From Streptosporangium pseudovulgare (lineage in GTDB: Bacteria > Actinomycetota > Actinomycetes > Streptosporangiales > Streptosporangiaceae), in assembly GCF_014648055.1 (NCBI RefSeq), contig NZ_BMQJ01000016.1, positions 1 to 64,000 on the forward strand: a stretch of DNA of 64,000 nt, in the 5' to 3' direction. The notes under the pieces are model-generated. The model was not told the origin of the DNA. It saw only the letters and a list, made by a program, of their open reading frames with translations, and did no database searches. How positions within the stretch are numbered: the first letter of the stretch is position 1; each line of letters begins with the position of its first letter. Positions 8,821-17,377 of this stretch are shown in pieces. The translations under genes and the position numbers were made by a program.

Positions 8821-8838
8821 GACAATCACCGGTGTGCG
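8821..8838 (+). promoter_or_regulatory. Putative leaderless promoter with 14-bp direct repeat
   Basis: GACAAT at 8821-8826 sits seven bases before GTG 8834, the geometry of a -10 element for a leaderless mRNA. The 14-mer ATCACCGGTGTGCG occurs at 8806-8819 and again at 8825-8838, so two possible GTG starts are duplicated. No Shine-Dalgarno sequence precedes either. Confidence 0.35.
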
Positions 8839-11800
8839 AGTCGGACTGCTCGGGCCGTTCGAGGTCCGGAACGGTGATGGAGCCGTGGTGGGGGTTCCCG
8901 GGACCCGGCTGCGCGCGCTGCTGGCCGTACTCGCCCTCGAACCGGGACGGGTCGTCACGCGGTCGAGACTGGTCGACTGGATCTGGGGGCGGCGGCCGCC
9001 CGCGGACGAGGTGAACGCCCTCCAGGCGCTGGTGTCCAGGCTGCGCAGGGTGTTGCCGGACGGCGTGATCGAGGCGGACTCCGGCGGGTACCGGCTGGCC
9101 GTGGCTCCCGACGCCGTGGACGTGTGCCGGTTCGAGAGCCTGGTCGGTCAGGCCCGCGGCGCCGAGCCCGCGGCGCGGGCGGATCTGCTGCGCTCGGCCC
9201 TGGCACTGTGGCGCGGCACGGCCATGGAGGACGTCGGGCTGCGCGACAGCGACGCGTTCGACGCCGCGGTCGCGCGCCTGGACGAGCTCCGCGTCGCCGC
9301 GCTCGGGGACCGGGTGGAGGCGGACATCCGTCTCGGCCGCGGCTCGGAGCTGGTCTCCGAGCTGACCGGGCTGGTCGCCGCGTATCCGCTGCGGGAGGGG
9401 CTCGTGGCGGCCCTGATGCGCTCCCTCGCCGAGACGGGACGCGCGGCCGAGGCACTGACCGTGTACCAGCGGACGCGCGAGCGGCTCGCCGAGGAGCTGG
9501 GCGCTGACCCGTCGGCCGGGCTCTCCGCGCTGCACACCGCTCTGCTCAGGGGCGAGCTGGGCGAGCGGGCGGAGAGCCGCAGGACGAACCTGCGCGCCGA
9601 GCTGACGAGCTACGTCGGCAAGGACGACGACGTCTTCGCCGTCGCCGAGCTGGCCGGCAGGCACCGGCTGGTCACCCTGACGGGGGCGGGCGGCTCCGGC
9701 AAGACGAGGCTGGCCACGGAGACCGCCCGGACGATGCTCGCCGGACTGCCGGACGGGGTGTGGCTGGTCGAACTGGCCCCGGTGCCGGCGGGCGGCGAGC
9801 CGGCGCAGGCCGCCCTCACCGCGATCGGCCTGCGTGACCAGGGGCTGCTCGGCGGCGCGCGGGGCGGGGAGCCGATGGACCGGCTCATCGCCGCGGTCCG
9901 CGAGCGCGCGGTCCTGCTGGTTCTGGACAACTGCGAGCACGTGATCGAGGCGGCCGCGGCTTTCGCGGACCGGCTCCTGGGGGAGTGCCGGGGTCTGCGG
10001 ATCCTGGCCACGAGCAGGGAACCGCTCGGCATCACCGGGGAGGTGCTGTGGCAGGTCGAGCCGCTCGCCCCGCCCGCGGAGGGGGCCGGCCCCTCCGAGG
10101 CCGCGGCCTCGCCCGCGGTGCGGCTGCTGCGGGACCGCGCGGGCCTGGTGCGCAAGGACATCGGCGCGGACGCGCGCACCCTGTCGGCCATGGCGCGGAT
10201 CTGCCGGGCGCTCGACGGGATGCCGCTGGCGATCGAACTGGCCGCGGCACGGCTGCGCACCATGTCCGTCGACCAGCTCGCACATCGGCTCGACGACCGG
10301 TTCCGCCTGCTGACCGGCGGCAGCCGTACGGCGCTTCCCCGGCACCGGACGCTGCGCGCGGTCGTGGACTGGAGCTGGGATCTGCTGACCGAGGCCGAAC
10401 GCCGCGTGCTGCGGCGGCTCTCGGTGTTCTCCGGCGGGGCGAGCCTGGAGGCGGCCGAACGGGTGTGCGGGGACGAGACGCTCGCCGGGGAGCAGCTGCT
10501 CGACCTGCTGACCGCGCTGGTCGAGAAGTCGCTGCTGCTCGCCGAAGGCGACGGCGCGCCGCGCTACCGGATGCTCGGCACCATCGGGGAGTACGCGGCG
10601 CACCGGCTCGCCGAGGCCGGGGAGACCGAGCGGACGCGCCGGGCGCACCTCGCCTGCTTCACCGAGCTGGCCGAGACGGCCGAGCCGCACCTGCGCGGGG
10701 CCGGGCAGCTGGAGTGGCTGGCCGTGCTCAGGGCCGAGCACGACAACATCGCCGCGGCCCTGCGCCGGGCGATCGCCGAGGGATGGGCCGAGGAGGCGAT
10801 GCGGCTGGTCTCGGCCGTGGGCTGGTACTGGTTCCTCAGCGGGCACCGGGCCGAGGGCGCCGAGTTGAGCGTCGCGGCGGCCTCGCTGCCCGGTGAGGTG
10901 CCCGACGAGGTGCGGGCGACGGCGTATCTCATCGTGACGGTGTTCGCGACCTCCGGGCCCGGCCGCGACCAGTACCAGGCGCGGGAGTGGATCCTCCGGG
11001 CGCACCGGCTCACCCGGCGCGGCGGGCATCGCAACCCTCTGCTCGGGTTCGTCGCTCCGCTGGAGCGGATGCTGCGGGAGCCGGCGGAGTTCCTGCCCGC
11101 GTTCGAGCCGCTCATCACCGACGGCGATCCATGGGTGCGCGCGCAGGCCAGGCTCACGCGCGGCCGGCTGCGGCTCACGCACAACGGTGACGAGACCGGC
11201 GTGGACACCGACGCCGGGATCGCCCTCGCCGAGTTCCGCGCGCTGGGTGACCGGTCGGGGATCTCGCTGGCGCTGGCCTTCCTGGCCGATCGGCTCGCCA
11301 TGCGCGGCGAGTTCGCGCGCGCGTGCGAGCACTACGAGGAGGCGGCCGTGGCACTGGCCGAGATGGGTGCGACCGAGGACGTGGTCGGCCTGCGGGCGCG
11401 GCAGGCCCAGCTGCACTGGCTGCTCGGCGATGAGCGGGCCTGCGCCTCCGCCATGGCCGAGGCGCAGCGGTGCGCGGACGGGATCGCCTGGCCGGACGCG
11501 TACGTGCTCGCCGAGCTGGCGCTTTCGAAGGCGCAACTGGCGTGCTGGCGCGGCGAGCCGGACCGGGTGCGCCGGCACCTGGCGGCGGCCCGGGCGGCGC
11601 TGGGCGACGACGGGGAACCGGGCGTCTGGTTCCGCGTCAGGGCCTCGGGCCTGTACGGCCACCTCATCGAGGATCTCGACGAGGCCCGCGCGCACTGGAG
11701 CGAGACGCTCCGCGCGACCGCGGAGACGGGGTATCCGCCGGCGATCGCCGGGGTGTTGCTCGGGATCGCGGACCTCGCGCTGCGCCGGGGAGACCATGAG

Positions 11801-12019
11801 CAGGCCGCGCGGCTGCTCGCGGCGAGCGACGGCGTGCGCGGCACGCCGGACCGTTCGCAGCCGGACGGCACCAGGATCGCCGCGGAGACGCGGAGCCGCC
11901 TCGGTGAGGCCGCGTTCGCCGAGGCGACCCGCGACGGCCGGCGACGGGACTGGCGCGAGCTGGCCGAGATCACCCTCGCTTCGGGGCGGGACCCACATCG
12001 GAACCGGATCGCACGCTAG
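8834..12019 (+). CDS. BTAD/AfsR-type regulator with ATPase domain
   Basis: The 1061-aa protein opens with a winged-helix domain (VRVGLLGPFEVR), followed by a BTAD domain ending near residue 240, and an ATPase with P-loop GAGGSGKTR around residue 284, LLVLDNCEHV as Walker B and ATSREPL as sensor motif. The C-terminal 500 residues are helical repeats of TPR type. This is the common actinomycete BTAD-plus-ATPase transcriptional regulator, likely a promoter-binding activator of secondary metabolism. I favour GTG 8834 because it gives the family-typical N-terminus and a leaderless promoter fits; GTG 8813 is possible. Its stop overlaps the stop of a minus-strand recombinase relic at the CTAG of 12016-12019. 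No target gene is adjacent on the same strand. Confidence 0.88.
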   Translation: MRVGLLGPFEVRNGDGAVVGVPGTRLRALLAVLALEPGRVVTRSRLVDWIWGRRPPADEVNALQALVSRLRRVLPDGVIEADSGGYRLAVAPDAVDVCRFESLVGQARGAEPAARADLLRSALALWRGTAMEDVGLRDSDAFDAAVARLDELRVAALGDRVEADIRLGRGSELVSELTGLVAAYPLREGLVAALMRSLAETGRAAEALTVYQRTRERLAEELGADPSAGLSALHTALLRGELGERAESRRTNLRAELTSYVGKDDDVFAVAELAGRHRLVTLTGAGGSGKTRLATETARTMLAGLPDGVWLVELAPVPAGGEPAQAALTAIGLRDQGLLGGARGGEPMDRLIAAVRERAVLLVLDNCEHVIEAAAAFADRLLGECRGLRILATSREPLGITGEVLWQVEPLAPPAEGAGPSEAAASPAVRLLRDRAGLVRKDIGADARTLSAMARICRALDGMPLAIELAAARLRTMSVDQLAHRLDDRFRLLTGGSRTALPRHRTLRAVVDWSWDLLTEAERRVLRRLSVFSGGASLEAAERVCGDETLAGEQLLDLLTALVEKSLLLAEGDGAPRYRMLGTIGEYAAHRLAEAGETERTRRAHLACFTELAETAEPHLRGAGQLEWLAVLRAEHDNIAAALRRAIAEGWAEEAMRLVSAVGWYWFLSGHRAEGAELSVAAASLPGEVPDEVRATAYLIVTVFATSGPGRDQYQAREWILRAHRLTRRGGHRNPLLGFVAPLERMLREPAEFLPAFEPLITDGDPWVRAQARLTRGRLRLTHNGDETGVDTDAGIALAEFRALGDRSGISLALAFLADRLAMRGEFARACEHYEEAAVALAEMGATEDVVGLRARQAQLHWLLGDERACASAMAEAQRCADGIAWPDAYVLAELALSKAQLACWRGEPDRVRRHLAAARAALGDDGEPGVWFRVRASGLYGHLIEDLDEARAHWSETLRATAETGYPPAIAGVLLGIADLALRRGDHEQAARLLAASDGVRGTPDRSQPDGTRIAAETRSRLGEAAFAEATRDGRRRDWRELAEITLASGRDPHRNRIAR

Positions 12020-12186
12020 GCCGGTTCGGGGAGGCCGGCGTGGGTGGTGAGGTGGTCGGCCAGGGCGGTGAGCTCGCCGGCGTCGCGGCCGAGCCGCTTC
12101 ATCTCGTACACGGTGAGGATGACGCGGTAGTGCGGAGCATGGGCCTTGATCTGCCGGGCGGTGGTCAGAGAGAAGGATTCGAGACC
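12016..12186 (-). pseudogene. Serine recombinase (resolvase) fragment
   Basis: The minus strand reads a 56-residue frame with IKAHAPHYRVILTVYEMKRL followed by GRDAGELTALADHL and a stop at 12016. This corresponds to the catalytic-domain region of serine site-specific recombinases (the VxExxRLARNxxEL stretch), truncated before the catalytic Ser on one side and before the DNA-binding domain on the other. It marks a lost mobile element. The rest of 12187-12331 shows no gene. Confidence 0.65.
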
Positions 12187-12331
12187 TCCGGCCATCCCCT
12201 GCGACGCGTTGATGATCTTCTATGGGAATCGCTCATTCGTGAGAGCTGTTTGCGTCACCCGATCAACCTGCGCGCCTCCTCAGGGTCCTGCGGTGGTGCT
12301 GATCGAGCAGCCGATTCCATCGATATGGCTG

Positions 12332-13801
12332 TCATTCGGCAGGACAGGCGGTACCCGGCTTGGGCAGCCTCAGGTCGGTCAGGTACGTGGTGGCGTGTTG
12401 GATGGGGCATTTCTTGCCCGACAGGTACATGACATGGCCAGGCCCGTCGTAGCCGACGGTCACTGAGCCCGGGATCATCCTGGTGAAGCTCTCGGTCCAT
12501 GCGTGGTCGCCCCACGTGCTGCCTACTCCCAGGAATGGCGGCAGGCCGCGAGTCGGCAGCGGGCGGGACGGGTTGGCGACCGCTAGCGGCCAACCGGTGC
12601 ATCCGAGCGCGTCGAATGAGGCTGCTCCGAAGTTCGGCGAGACCTTCTGCGCCTGACGGCGGAACTTCTGCAACTGCGCGTAGCTGCTGTAGCCACGGTC
12701 ATCTGCGCACGTCATCGCCAGCGCTCCGGGGGCGGCCCAGATCCGCGCGTTGCCGAGAGCGAAATCGGCGAAACCGGACCCGTCCCCGCCCCGGGCCTTG
12801 TCGACCGCCTCGGCGAAGGCCAGCCACCGAGAGTTGTCCGGTCCGGGGTCGCTGATGAAGCCGAAGCTCCTCAGATGCCATCCGGTCAGCTTGCCCTTGC
12901 CGAACTCGGACGACGTGACCGGGATCGGCCTGCGATCGGCGTCTCGAATGAGCTTGCGCCAGACCGCCCCGGCGTCCTGTCCGTGCAATGCGCAGGCGGG
13001 GGTGTCCGCACACCAGGTGGTGAATCTGGTGAAGACCCGTTCCAGGACGGGCAGAGTCCGCAGCGCCTGGTCGCGCCAGCCGTCGACCTGGTTGATCGTC
13101 CCGTCGAGATACATGGCTCGGATGCGCCGCGGGAACAGCCGGGCATAGGCGGCGGCGGGCACCCCTCCGTAGGAGTTGGCCATGAAGCTCAGCCGTTCCT
13201 CGCCCAGAGCCTCGCGAACCGCGTCCATGTCTCTGGCCGCCGACAGAGAGTCCATGTGGGCGAACAGGCTGGTCCTGTCCGCGTTCTGGCAGGCTTTGAG
13301 GCCCTTGGTCATCGCCGCGGCCAATGCCTTGTACTGCTTTTGGCTCTGTGGCTCGAACAGTGACGTCCCGGGCTGCATGCAGGATGGCGGCATCTGATCG
13401 CGCCACACGGTGGTGCGCGGCTTGTAGGCGACGAGGTCGAACCTGCGGCCTAGTTCGGTGAGGTCGGTCGCGGCGCGCTTCAGGTCGTCGATCCCGTTGG
13501 CCCCGGGACCGCCGGGGATGCCCAGTACGCTGCCGATCCGGTGCACAGGCTCGGTGGCGGGCAGCCGGGCCAGGTCCAGTTCGACCTTCGGCCCGTCCGG
13601 CCTGGCCCAGTCCACGGGCACCTCGATCGCAGCACACTGCATGCCCGCCGGTATGTCCTGGCCGGCGCAGTCTCGCCAGGTCGGCTGCGCATCCCGAGCG
13701 GCGGAGACCTCCGGGATCATTCCTGCCAGCGCCGCCACCGTTACACCGATGACCAGCCCTCTGGTCCTGCCGCGCCTGCGCCGCTGCTTGGTCGTCGTCA
13801 T
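12332..13801 (-). CDS. Secreted TAP-like alpha/beta hydrolase, copy 1
   Basis: The 489-aa product starts MTTTKQRRRRGR with a hydrophobic segment (about 15-30) and an A-A junction near residue 35, so it is probably exported. It has the oxyanion motif IPGGPGANG, a nucleophile elbow MANSYGG with Ser210, and GYDGPGH near the C-terminus for the His, the layout of tripeptidyl-aminopeptidase-like S33 hydrolases. Two features deviate: the residue two before Ser210 is Ala rather than Gly, and the usual DxRGxGxS loop after strand 5 is replaced by YKPRTTVW. ATG 13801 is chosen for the paralogue-conserved N-terminus; no strong RBS is visible. It aligns without gaps to the first 213 residues of the protein at 48700-50166. 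Proteolytic activity is not certain. Confidence 0.85.
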   Translation of the reverse strand: MTTTKQRRRRGRTRGLVIGVTVAALAGMIPEVSAARDAQPTWRDCAGQDIPAGMQCAAIEVPVDWARPDGPKVELDLARLPATEPVHRIGSVLGIPGGPGANGIDDLKRAATDLTELGRRFDLVAYKPRTTVWRDQMPPSCMQPGTSLFEPQSQKQYKALAAAMTKGLKACQNADRTSLFAHMDSLSAARDMDAVREALGEERLSFMANSYGGVPAAAYARLFPRRIRAMYLDGTINQVDGWRDQALRTLPVLERVFTRFTTWCADTPACALHGQDAGAVWRKLIRDADRRPIPVTSSEFGKGKLTGWHLRSFGFISDPGPDNSRWLAFAEAVDKARGGDGSGFADFALGNARIWAAPGALAMTCADDRGYSSYAQLQKFRRQAQKVSPNFGAASFDALGCTGWPLAVANPSRPLPTRGLPPFLGVGSTWGDHAWTESFTRMIPGSVTVGYDGPGHVMYLSGKKCPIQHATTYLTDLRLPKPGTACPAE

Positions 13802-14005
13802 GGTGATCACTCTGGTGACACCGACCGGATGGCCGCCACCGGGACGTCCTCCGTGTTGGTTTCGGGATGTCCCCACGGGCTGTCCGGCTGTTCTCGCGCG
13901 TGCGTGTCCGTCAGGCTGGACGGCGTGCGGCGTCTGGCGGGGAGGAGCGCGAGACGGTTTCGGTCCGGGACGACTCGGAGGTGGTGCTGGCGGAGATGGT
14001 CACCT

Positions 14006-14188
14006 TCAACTCGGAGCTGATCGTGGCCGACAGCGAGGCGGAGAAGCCGAAATACGTGAAGCCGAAGCCGTCGCCACGAGTTCGGCGTCGAACACGGTCA
14101 CGTTCGGGGCAGGCAGCGCTGCCCGTACCGCGGTGAAGGTGCGCTCGATCGCCGGGCCGGGGTGACCCGCATGAGGTTGGGCGGTCAT
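14006..14188 (-). pseudogene. Small ORF, probably frameshifted
   Basis: A strong AAAGGAG lies eight bases before ATG 14188, and the first 40 codons (MTAQPHAGHPGPAIERTFTA onward) have high third-position GC. From about 14070 to the stop at 14006 the third-position GC collapses, while another minus-strand frame becomes GC3-rich and stays open to about 13909, suggesting a one-base shift. The plus strand over 13870-14080 also has an acidic, coding-like frame, so the true strand of that half is unclear. I recognise no family. Confidence 0.3.
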
Positions 14189-14581
14189 GGTGGCGGCTCC
14201 TTTCTCTTGCTCCTGACAGCCTGCCGAGCAGGGGGAGGATCTGCGTTCCCTTGGGCAGCACGACCTTGCCGTGGCCGGCCCCGGCAAAGGCGCCACCGCC
14301 ACCCGGCAACTCCGCGGCCCCGACGCCCGCGACGAGGACGACTCCCGGTAGAGAGCCATGCCCCCAGTGGGGTCCTTCACCCGAACACGCCCTGAACGCC
14401 AGGTAGGCCGGGCGAGTGTCCGTCCGGAGGCGCCAGGTAGGCCGGGCGAGCGTCCGCCCGGAGGCGCCAGGACCACCGGGCCCTACGACCCCGGTCGCAG
14501 ACCGGTCGTGAGAGGTCATACCGAGGTCGCGCGCAACTCTCCACATCGGGGCCGTTGTCCGGCTGAGGTCACTCCGCCACG
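14189..14581. other. Intergenic region with 34-bp tandem repeat
   Basis: Two and a fifth tandem copies of a 34-bp unit (CGCCAGGTAGGCCGGGCGAG at its start) occupy 14397-14430, 14431-14464 and 14465-14471; the two full copies differ at two positions. Left of it, a minus-strand frame at 14230-14350 is coding-like (VVLVAGVGAAELPGGGGAF) but has no start or stop context and may be a decayed gene. No intact gene is seen here. Confidence 0.5.
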
Positions 14582-16021
14582 GTGATCAACATGACTGTGA
14601 CCGTATTCTTCGGCCTGTCCCTCGCAGAGCTCTCGGCCTTGGCGGCCGCCGTCGTGCTGGTGCTGGCCCGCTGGCTGCCGCCCGGCGCGCGCCGACCCTC
14701 GACGTGGGCTGGTGCGGCAGCCCTCGCGGTGTCCGCGATCGTGCTGGCCGTGCTCGGGATCCGCTGGCAGCTCATACCCGTCCTCGCGGGCGGGGCCGTC
14801 GCGCTGACGTTCGCCGCTCCCTCCCTGCCGAGGCGGCATGCCGGGCGGCCCGCACGGCGGGCTCGGTGGTGGCCGGCCCTGCCGGGGTCGGCGGCATGTC
14901 TGGCTCTGGTTCTCGCGGGCGCGGCGGCGGCGTGGGCACTACCCCGGCCCGTGTTCCCCAAGCCGTCGGGCGCATACGCCGTCGGCACCACCGTCGTGCA
15001 GTGGACCGACCTCGATCGAGCGGAAACCGCCACGTCCCGGACCGATGACAAGCGGACGGTCGTCGTCCAGCTCTGGTATCCCGCGCAGCGTGATCCTGCC
15101 GCCCGGCGGGCGTGGTACTTGGGCCGTACGGCGCAGGAGGCACGGCTCGTCGCCCGCGGCGAGGCCGACTACCTCGGCCTTCCGAGCTTCATCCTCGACG
15201 AGGCGGCACGCGCCCACACGCGCTCAGTGCCCGACACCCCGGTGGCCGCCGGAGGCGGCCGGTTCCCCGTGGTCCTGTTCTCGCCCGGGCTCGGAGGCGT
15301 GCGCACCCAAAGCACCGCCTGGGCCGAGGAACTGGCCGGCCGCGGCTACGTCGTGGCGGCCCTCGACCACCCGTACGACTCAGCCGTCGTCACCCTCACC
15401 GACGGCCAGACGATCCGCACCCGGGTCACGTCCACCGGCGACCAGGCGGAGGACGACAGGCGCGCGGCCGGGTGGACAGCGGTCAGGGCCGCCGACCTCG
15501 GCTTCGTCCTCACCCAGCTCGGCCGCCTGGACCGCGGTGAGATCCCGGGCCTTCTGACCGGGCGGCTCGACATCCACCGGGCCGCGGCGACCGGCCACTC
15601 CCTCGGGGGCGCCGCCGCCCTGCAGGCCGCCCGCCAGGACCCCCGGTTCGCAGCCGTCATCGACATGGACGGCTTCCCGCGAGACCCCGCACCGCAACCG
15701 TTCGACCAGCCCGTGCTCGCGCTCACCCACGACGTGAAGCCGGGCGAGGAGCCGGACTACATCCCTCGCCTCACGCGGGTGCTCCAGCTCAGCACGGCGA
15801 CGAGCTACCGGCTCACCGTCCCCGGTTCGGCACATCTCACCTTCACCGACGCTCCGCTCTTCCTGCCGCCGCTGCCCACGCTCATCGGCTCCCTCGGTCG
15901 GACCACCGGGCCGCGTATCACCGCAGCGGCCACCGTCGCCTTCCTCGACGCCGTACTCCGAGGCGAATCCGGCGACCTGGCCGCAGCCCTATCCAGGTAC
16001 GGCCACCTAACCGTCCTTTGA
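14582..16021 (+). CDS. Membrane-anchored alpha/beta hydrolase (PAF-acetylhydrolase-like)
   Basis: The 479-aa product has four hydrophobic segments in its first 120 residues, then an extracytoplasmic-type hydrolase domain starting at VQLWYPAQ. The nucleophile motif GHSLGG puts the serine at residue 340; PVVLFSPGLGG supplies the oxyanion strand, DMDG the likely acid and GSAHLTF the His. This matches the plasma PAF-acetylhydrolase/lipase-like family, which hydrolyses short acyl esters of phospholipids or other small esters. GTG 14582 or ATG 14591 are both possible starts. It stands alone; a hairpin just after the stop may end transcription. Substrate is unknown. Confidence 0.8.
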   Translation: MINMTVTVFFGLSLAELSALAAAVVLVLARWLPPGARRPSTWAGAAALAVSAIVLAVLGIRWQLIPVLAGGAVALTFAAPSLPRRHAGRPARRARWWPALPGSAACLALVLAGAAAAWALPRPVFPKPSGAYAVGTTVVQWTDLDRAETATSRTDDKRTVVVQLWYPAQRDPAARRAWYLGRTAQEARLVARGEADYLGLPSFILDEAARAHTRSVPDTPVAAGGGRFPVVLFSPGLGGVRTQSTAWAEELAGRGYVVAALDHPYDSAVVTLTDGQTIRTRVTSTGDQAEDDRRAAGWTAVRAADLGFVLTQLGRLDRGEIPGLLTGRLDIHRAAATGHSLGGAAALQAARQDPRFAAVIDMDGFPRDPAPQPFDQPVLALTHDVKPGEEPDYIPRLTRVLQLSTATSYRLTVPGSAHLTFTDAPLFLPPLPTLIGSLGRTTGPRITAAATVAFLDAVLRGESGDLAAALSRYGHLTVL

Positions 16022-16024
16022 CGC

Positions 16025-16048
16025 GCTCCCCGGCCTGAAAGCCGGAGC
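16025..16048 (+). terminator. Possible terminator hairpin after hydrolase gene
   Basis: GCTCC(CC)GGC pairs with GCCGGAGC around a CTGAAA loop, an eight-pair stem with a two-base bulge, four bases after the stop codon. There is no T-tract, which is common for actinomycete terminators. Confidence 0.35.
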
Positions 16049-16068
16049 ACCGGCCCGCATTTCGGTAG

Positions 16069-16143
16069 CACGCGGTGTCGTGTCAGCGGCCGTGTCAGTA
16101 CGGCGACGGCCCGGTGTCAGCGCGGCCGGCGATGGTGGATGCC
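16069..16143 (+). repeat. 75-bp dispersed repeat, copy B (TGTCAG boxes)
   Basis: This is the counterpart of 437-511. TGTCAG occurs at 16081, 16093 and 16115, spacing 12 and 22 bases, i.e. about one and two helical turns, as expected for sites bound by a regulator on one DNA face. It ends 31 bases before the P450 start codon, so it overlaps the likely promoter. The invariant GGCGATGGTGGATGCC at its end may include a -10 or transcription start. Confidence 0.65.
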
Positions 16144-16174
16144 GTTGAGACCCGGGCCGAGGAGAGGACCGACC

Positions 16175-17374
16175 ATGGAACACACCGTCACCGCGCTACC
16201 GGCCGAGCGCCGGCCCGGCTGTCCCTTCGACCCGCCGGCGGAGCTGGTCGACGCCCGCGAGCACGGCCCCATCAGCCGCTACGTCTTCCCCGACGGACAC
16301 CGGGGCTGGCTGGTCACCGGATACGACCTGGTCCGGGCGGTCCTGGCCGACCCGCGGTTCAGCTCGCGCAAGGAGTTCATGCTCCACCACCCGTTCATCG
16401 ACTACTCCGGCATGGAGGCCCCTCCGGCGTCCCCCGGCGAGTTCATCCTCATGGACGATCCGCAGCACAGCCGGTACCGGAAACCGCTGATGGGCAAGTT
16501 CACCGTACGGCGGATGCGCCTGCTCACCGAGCGGATCGAGCAGATCACCGCCGAGCGGCTGGACGCCATGGAGAAGGCCGGGCCGCCGACGGACCTGGTG
16601 ACCGCGTTCGCCAAGCCCATCCCCGCCATCGTCATCTGCGAACTGCTGGGGGTGCCGTACGAGGACCGGGGCTCCTTCCAGGGGCACATCGACTCATTCC
16701 TCAACGGGGAGACGGACGACGAGACCCTGATCGCGGCCTACACCGCGGTCCAGAACTACCTCGCGGAGCTGGTGGCCGCCAAGCGCGCCGCCCCGACCGA
16801 CGACGTGCTCAGCGACCTCGCCGACAGCGACCTGACCGACGAGGAGCTGAGGGGGATGAGCCTGATCCTGCTGGCGGCCGGGCTCGACACCACCGCGAAC
16901 ATGCTGGCGCTGGGCACCTTCGCGCTGCTGCGCAACCCCGGGCAGCTGGCCGCGCTGCGCGCCGATCCCGCGCTCACCGACCGGGCCGTGGAGGAGCTGC
17001 TGCGGTATCTGAGCGTCGCGAAGATGTTCATGAGGACGGCGCTGGAGGACGTCGAGCTGGGCGGCCGGACCATCGAGGCCGGTACGACGGTCGTCCTGTC
17101 GAACCACACCGCCAACCGCGACCCTGAGCGCTTCACCGACCCCTACGTGCTCGACCTCCGCAGGGAGGAGGGCGGGCACGTGGCCTTCGGCCACGGCGTC
17201 CACCAGTGCCTGGGTCAGCAGCTGGCCCGCGTCGAGATGCGGGTGGCGTTCCCCGCCCTGTTCGACCGCTTCCCCACGCTGCGCCTGGCCGTACCGGCCG
17301 AGGAGGTCGCCCTGCGCCCGGAGGTCGCGGACATTTTCGGAGTGAAGAGCCTCCCGGTCACCTGGGACGCCTGA
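16175..17374 (+). CDS. Cytochrome P450
   Basis: The 399-aa protein is a soluble bacterial class I P450. It carries the I-helix oxygen-binding motif AAGLDTT (residues 234-240), ExxR as E274-L-L-R277, and the heme loop FGHGVHQCLG with the thiolate Cys345, all at family spacing; the length is standard. It would hydroxylate or otherwise oxidise a small molecule using ferredoxin electrons. ATG 16175 follows GGAGAGGACC. No ferredoxin gene is adjacent, so redox partners must come from elsewhere. The 75-bp repeat directly upstream links its regulation to that of the serine hydrolase at the left edge. It stops three bases before the end of the convergent lysozyme gene. Substrate cannot be told. Confidence 0.93.
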   Translation: MEHTVTALPAERRPGCPFDPPAELVDAREHGPISRYVFPDGHRGWLVTGYDLVRAVLADPRFSSRKEFMLHHPFIDYSGMEAPPASPGEFILMDDPQHSRYRKPLMGKFTVRRMRLLTERIEQITAERLDAMEKAGPPTDLVTAFAKPIPAIVICELLGVPYEDRGSFQGHIDSFLNGETDDETLIAAYTAVQNYLAELVAAKRAAPTDDVLSDLADSDLTDEELRGMSLILLAAGLDTTANMLALGTFALLRNPGQLAALRADPALTDRAVEELLRYLSVAKMFMRTALEDVELGGRTIEAGTTVVLSNHTANRDPERFTDPYVLDLRREEGGHVAFGHGVHQCLGQQLARVEMRVAFPALFDRFPTLRLAVPAEEVALRPEVADIFGVKSLPVTWDA

Positions 17375-17377
17375 CCG

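Noticed and set aside
14006..14546. Longer minus-strand frames crossing the 34-bp repeat region
   Set aside because: Codon bias changes several times along them and they traverse tandem repeats; no single intact gene fits.
16075..16174. An ORF reading through the 75-bp repeat into the P450 gene
   Set aside because: The repeat's box spacing is conserved rather than its reading frame, and the P450 start at 16175 has its own Shine-Dalgarno-like sequence.
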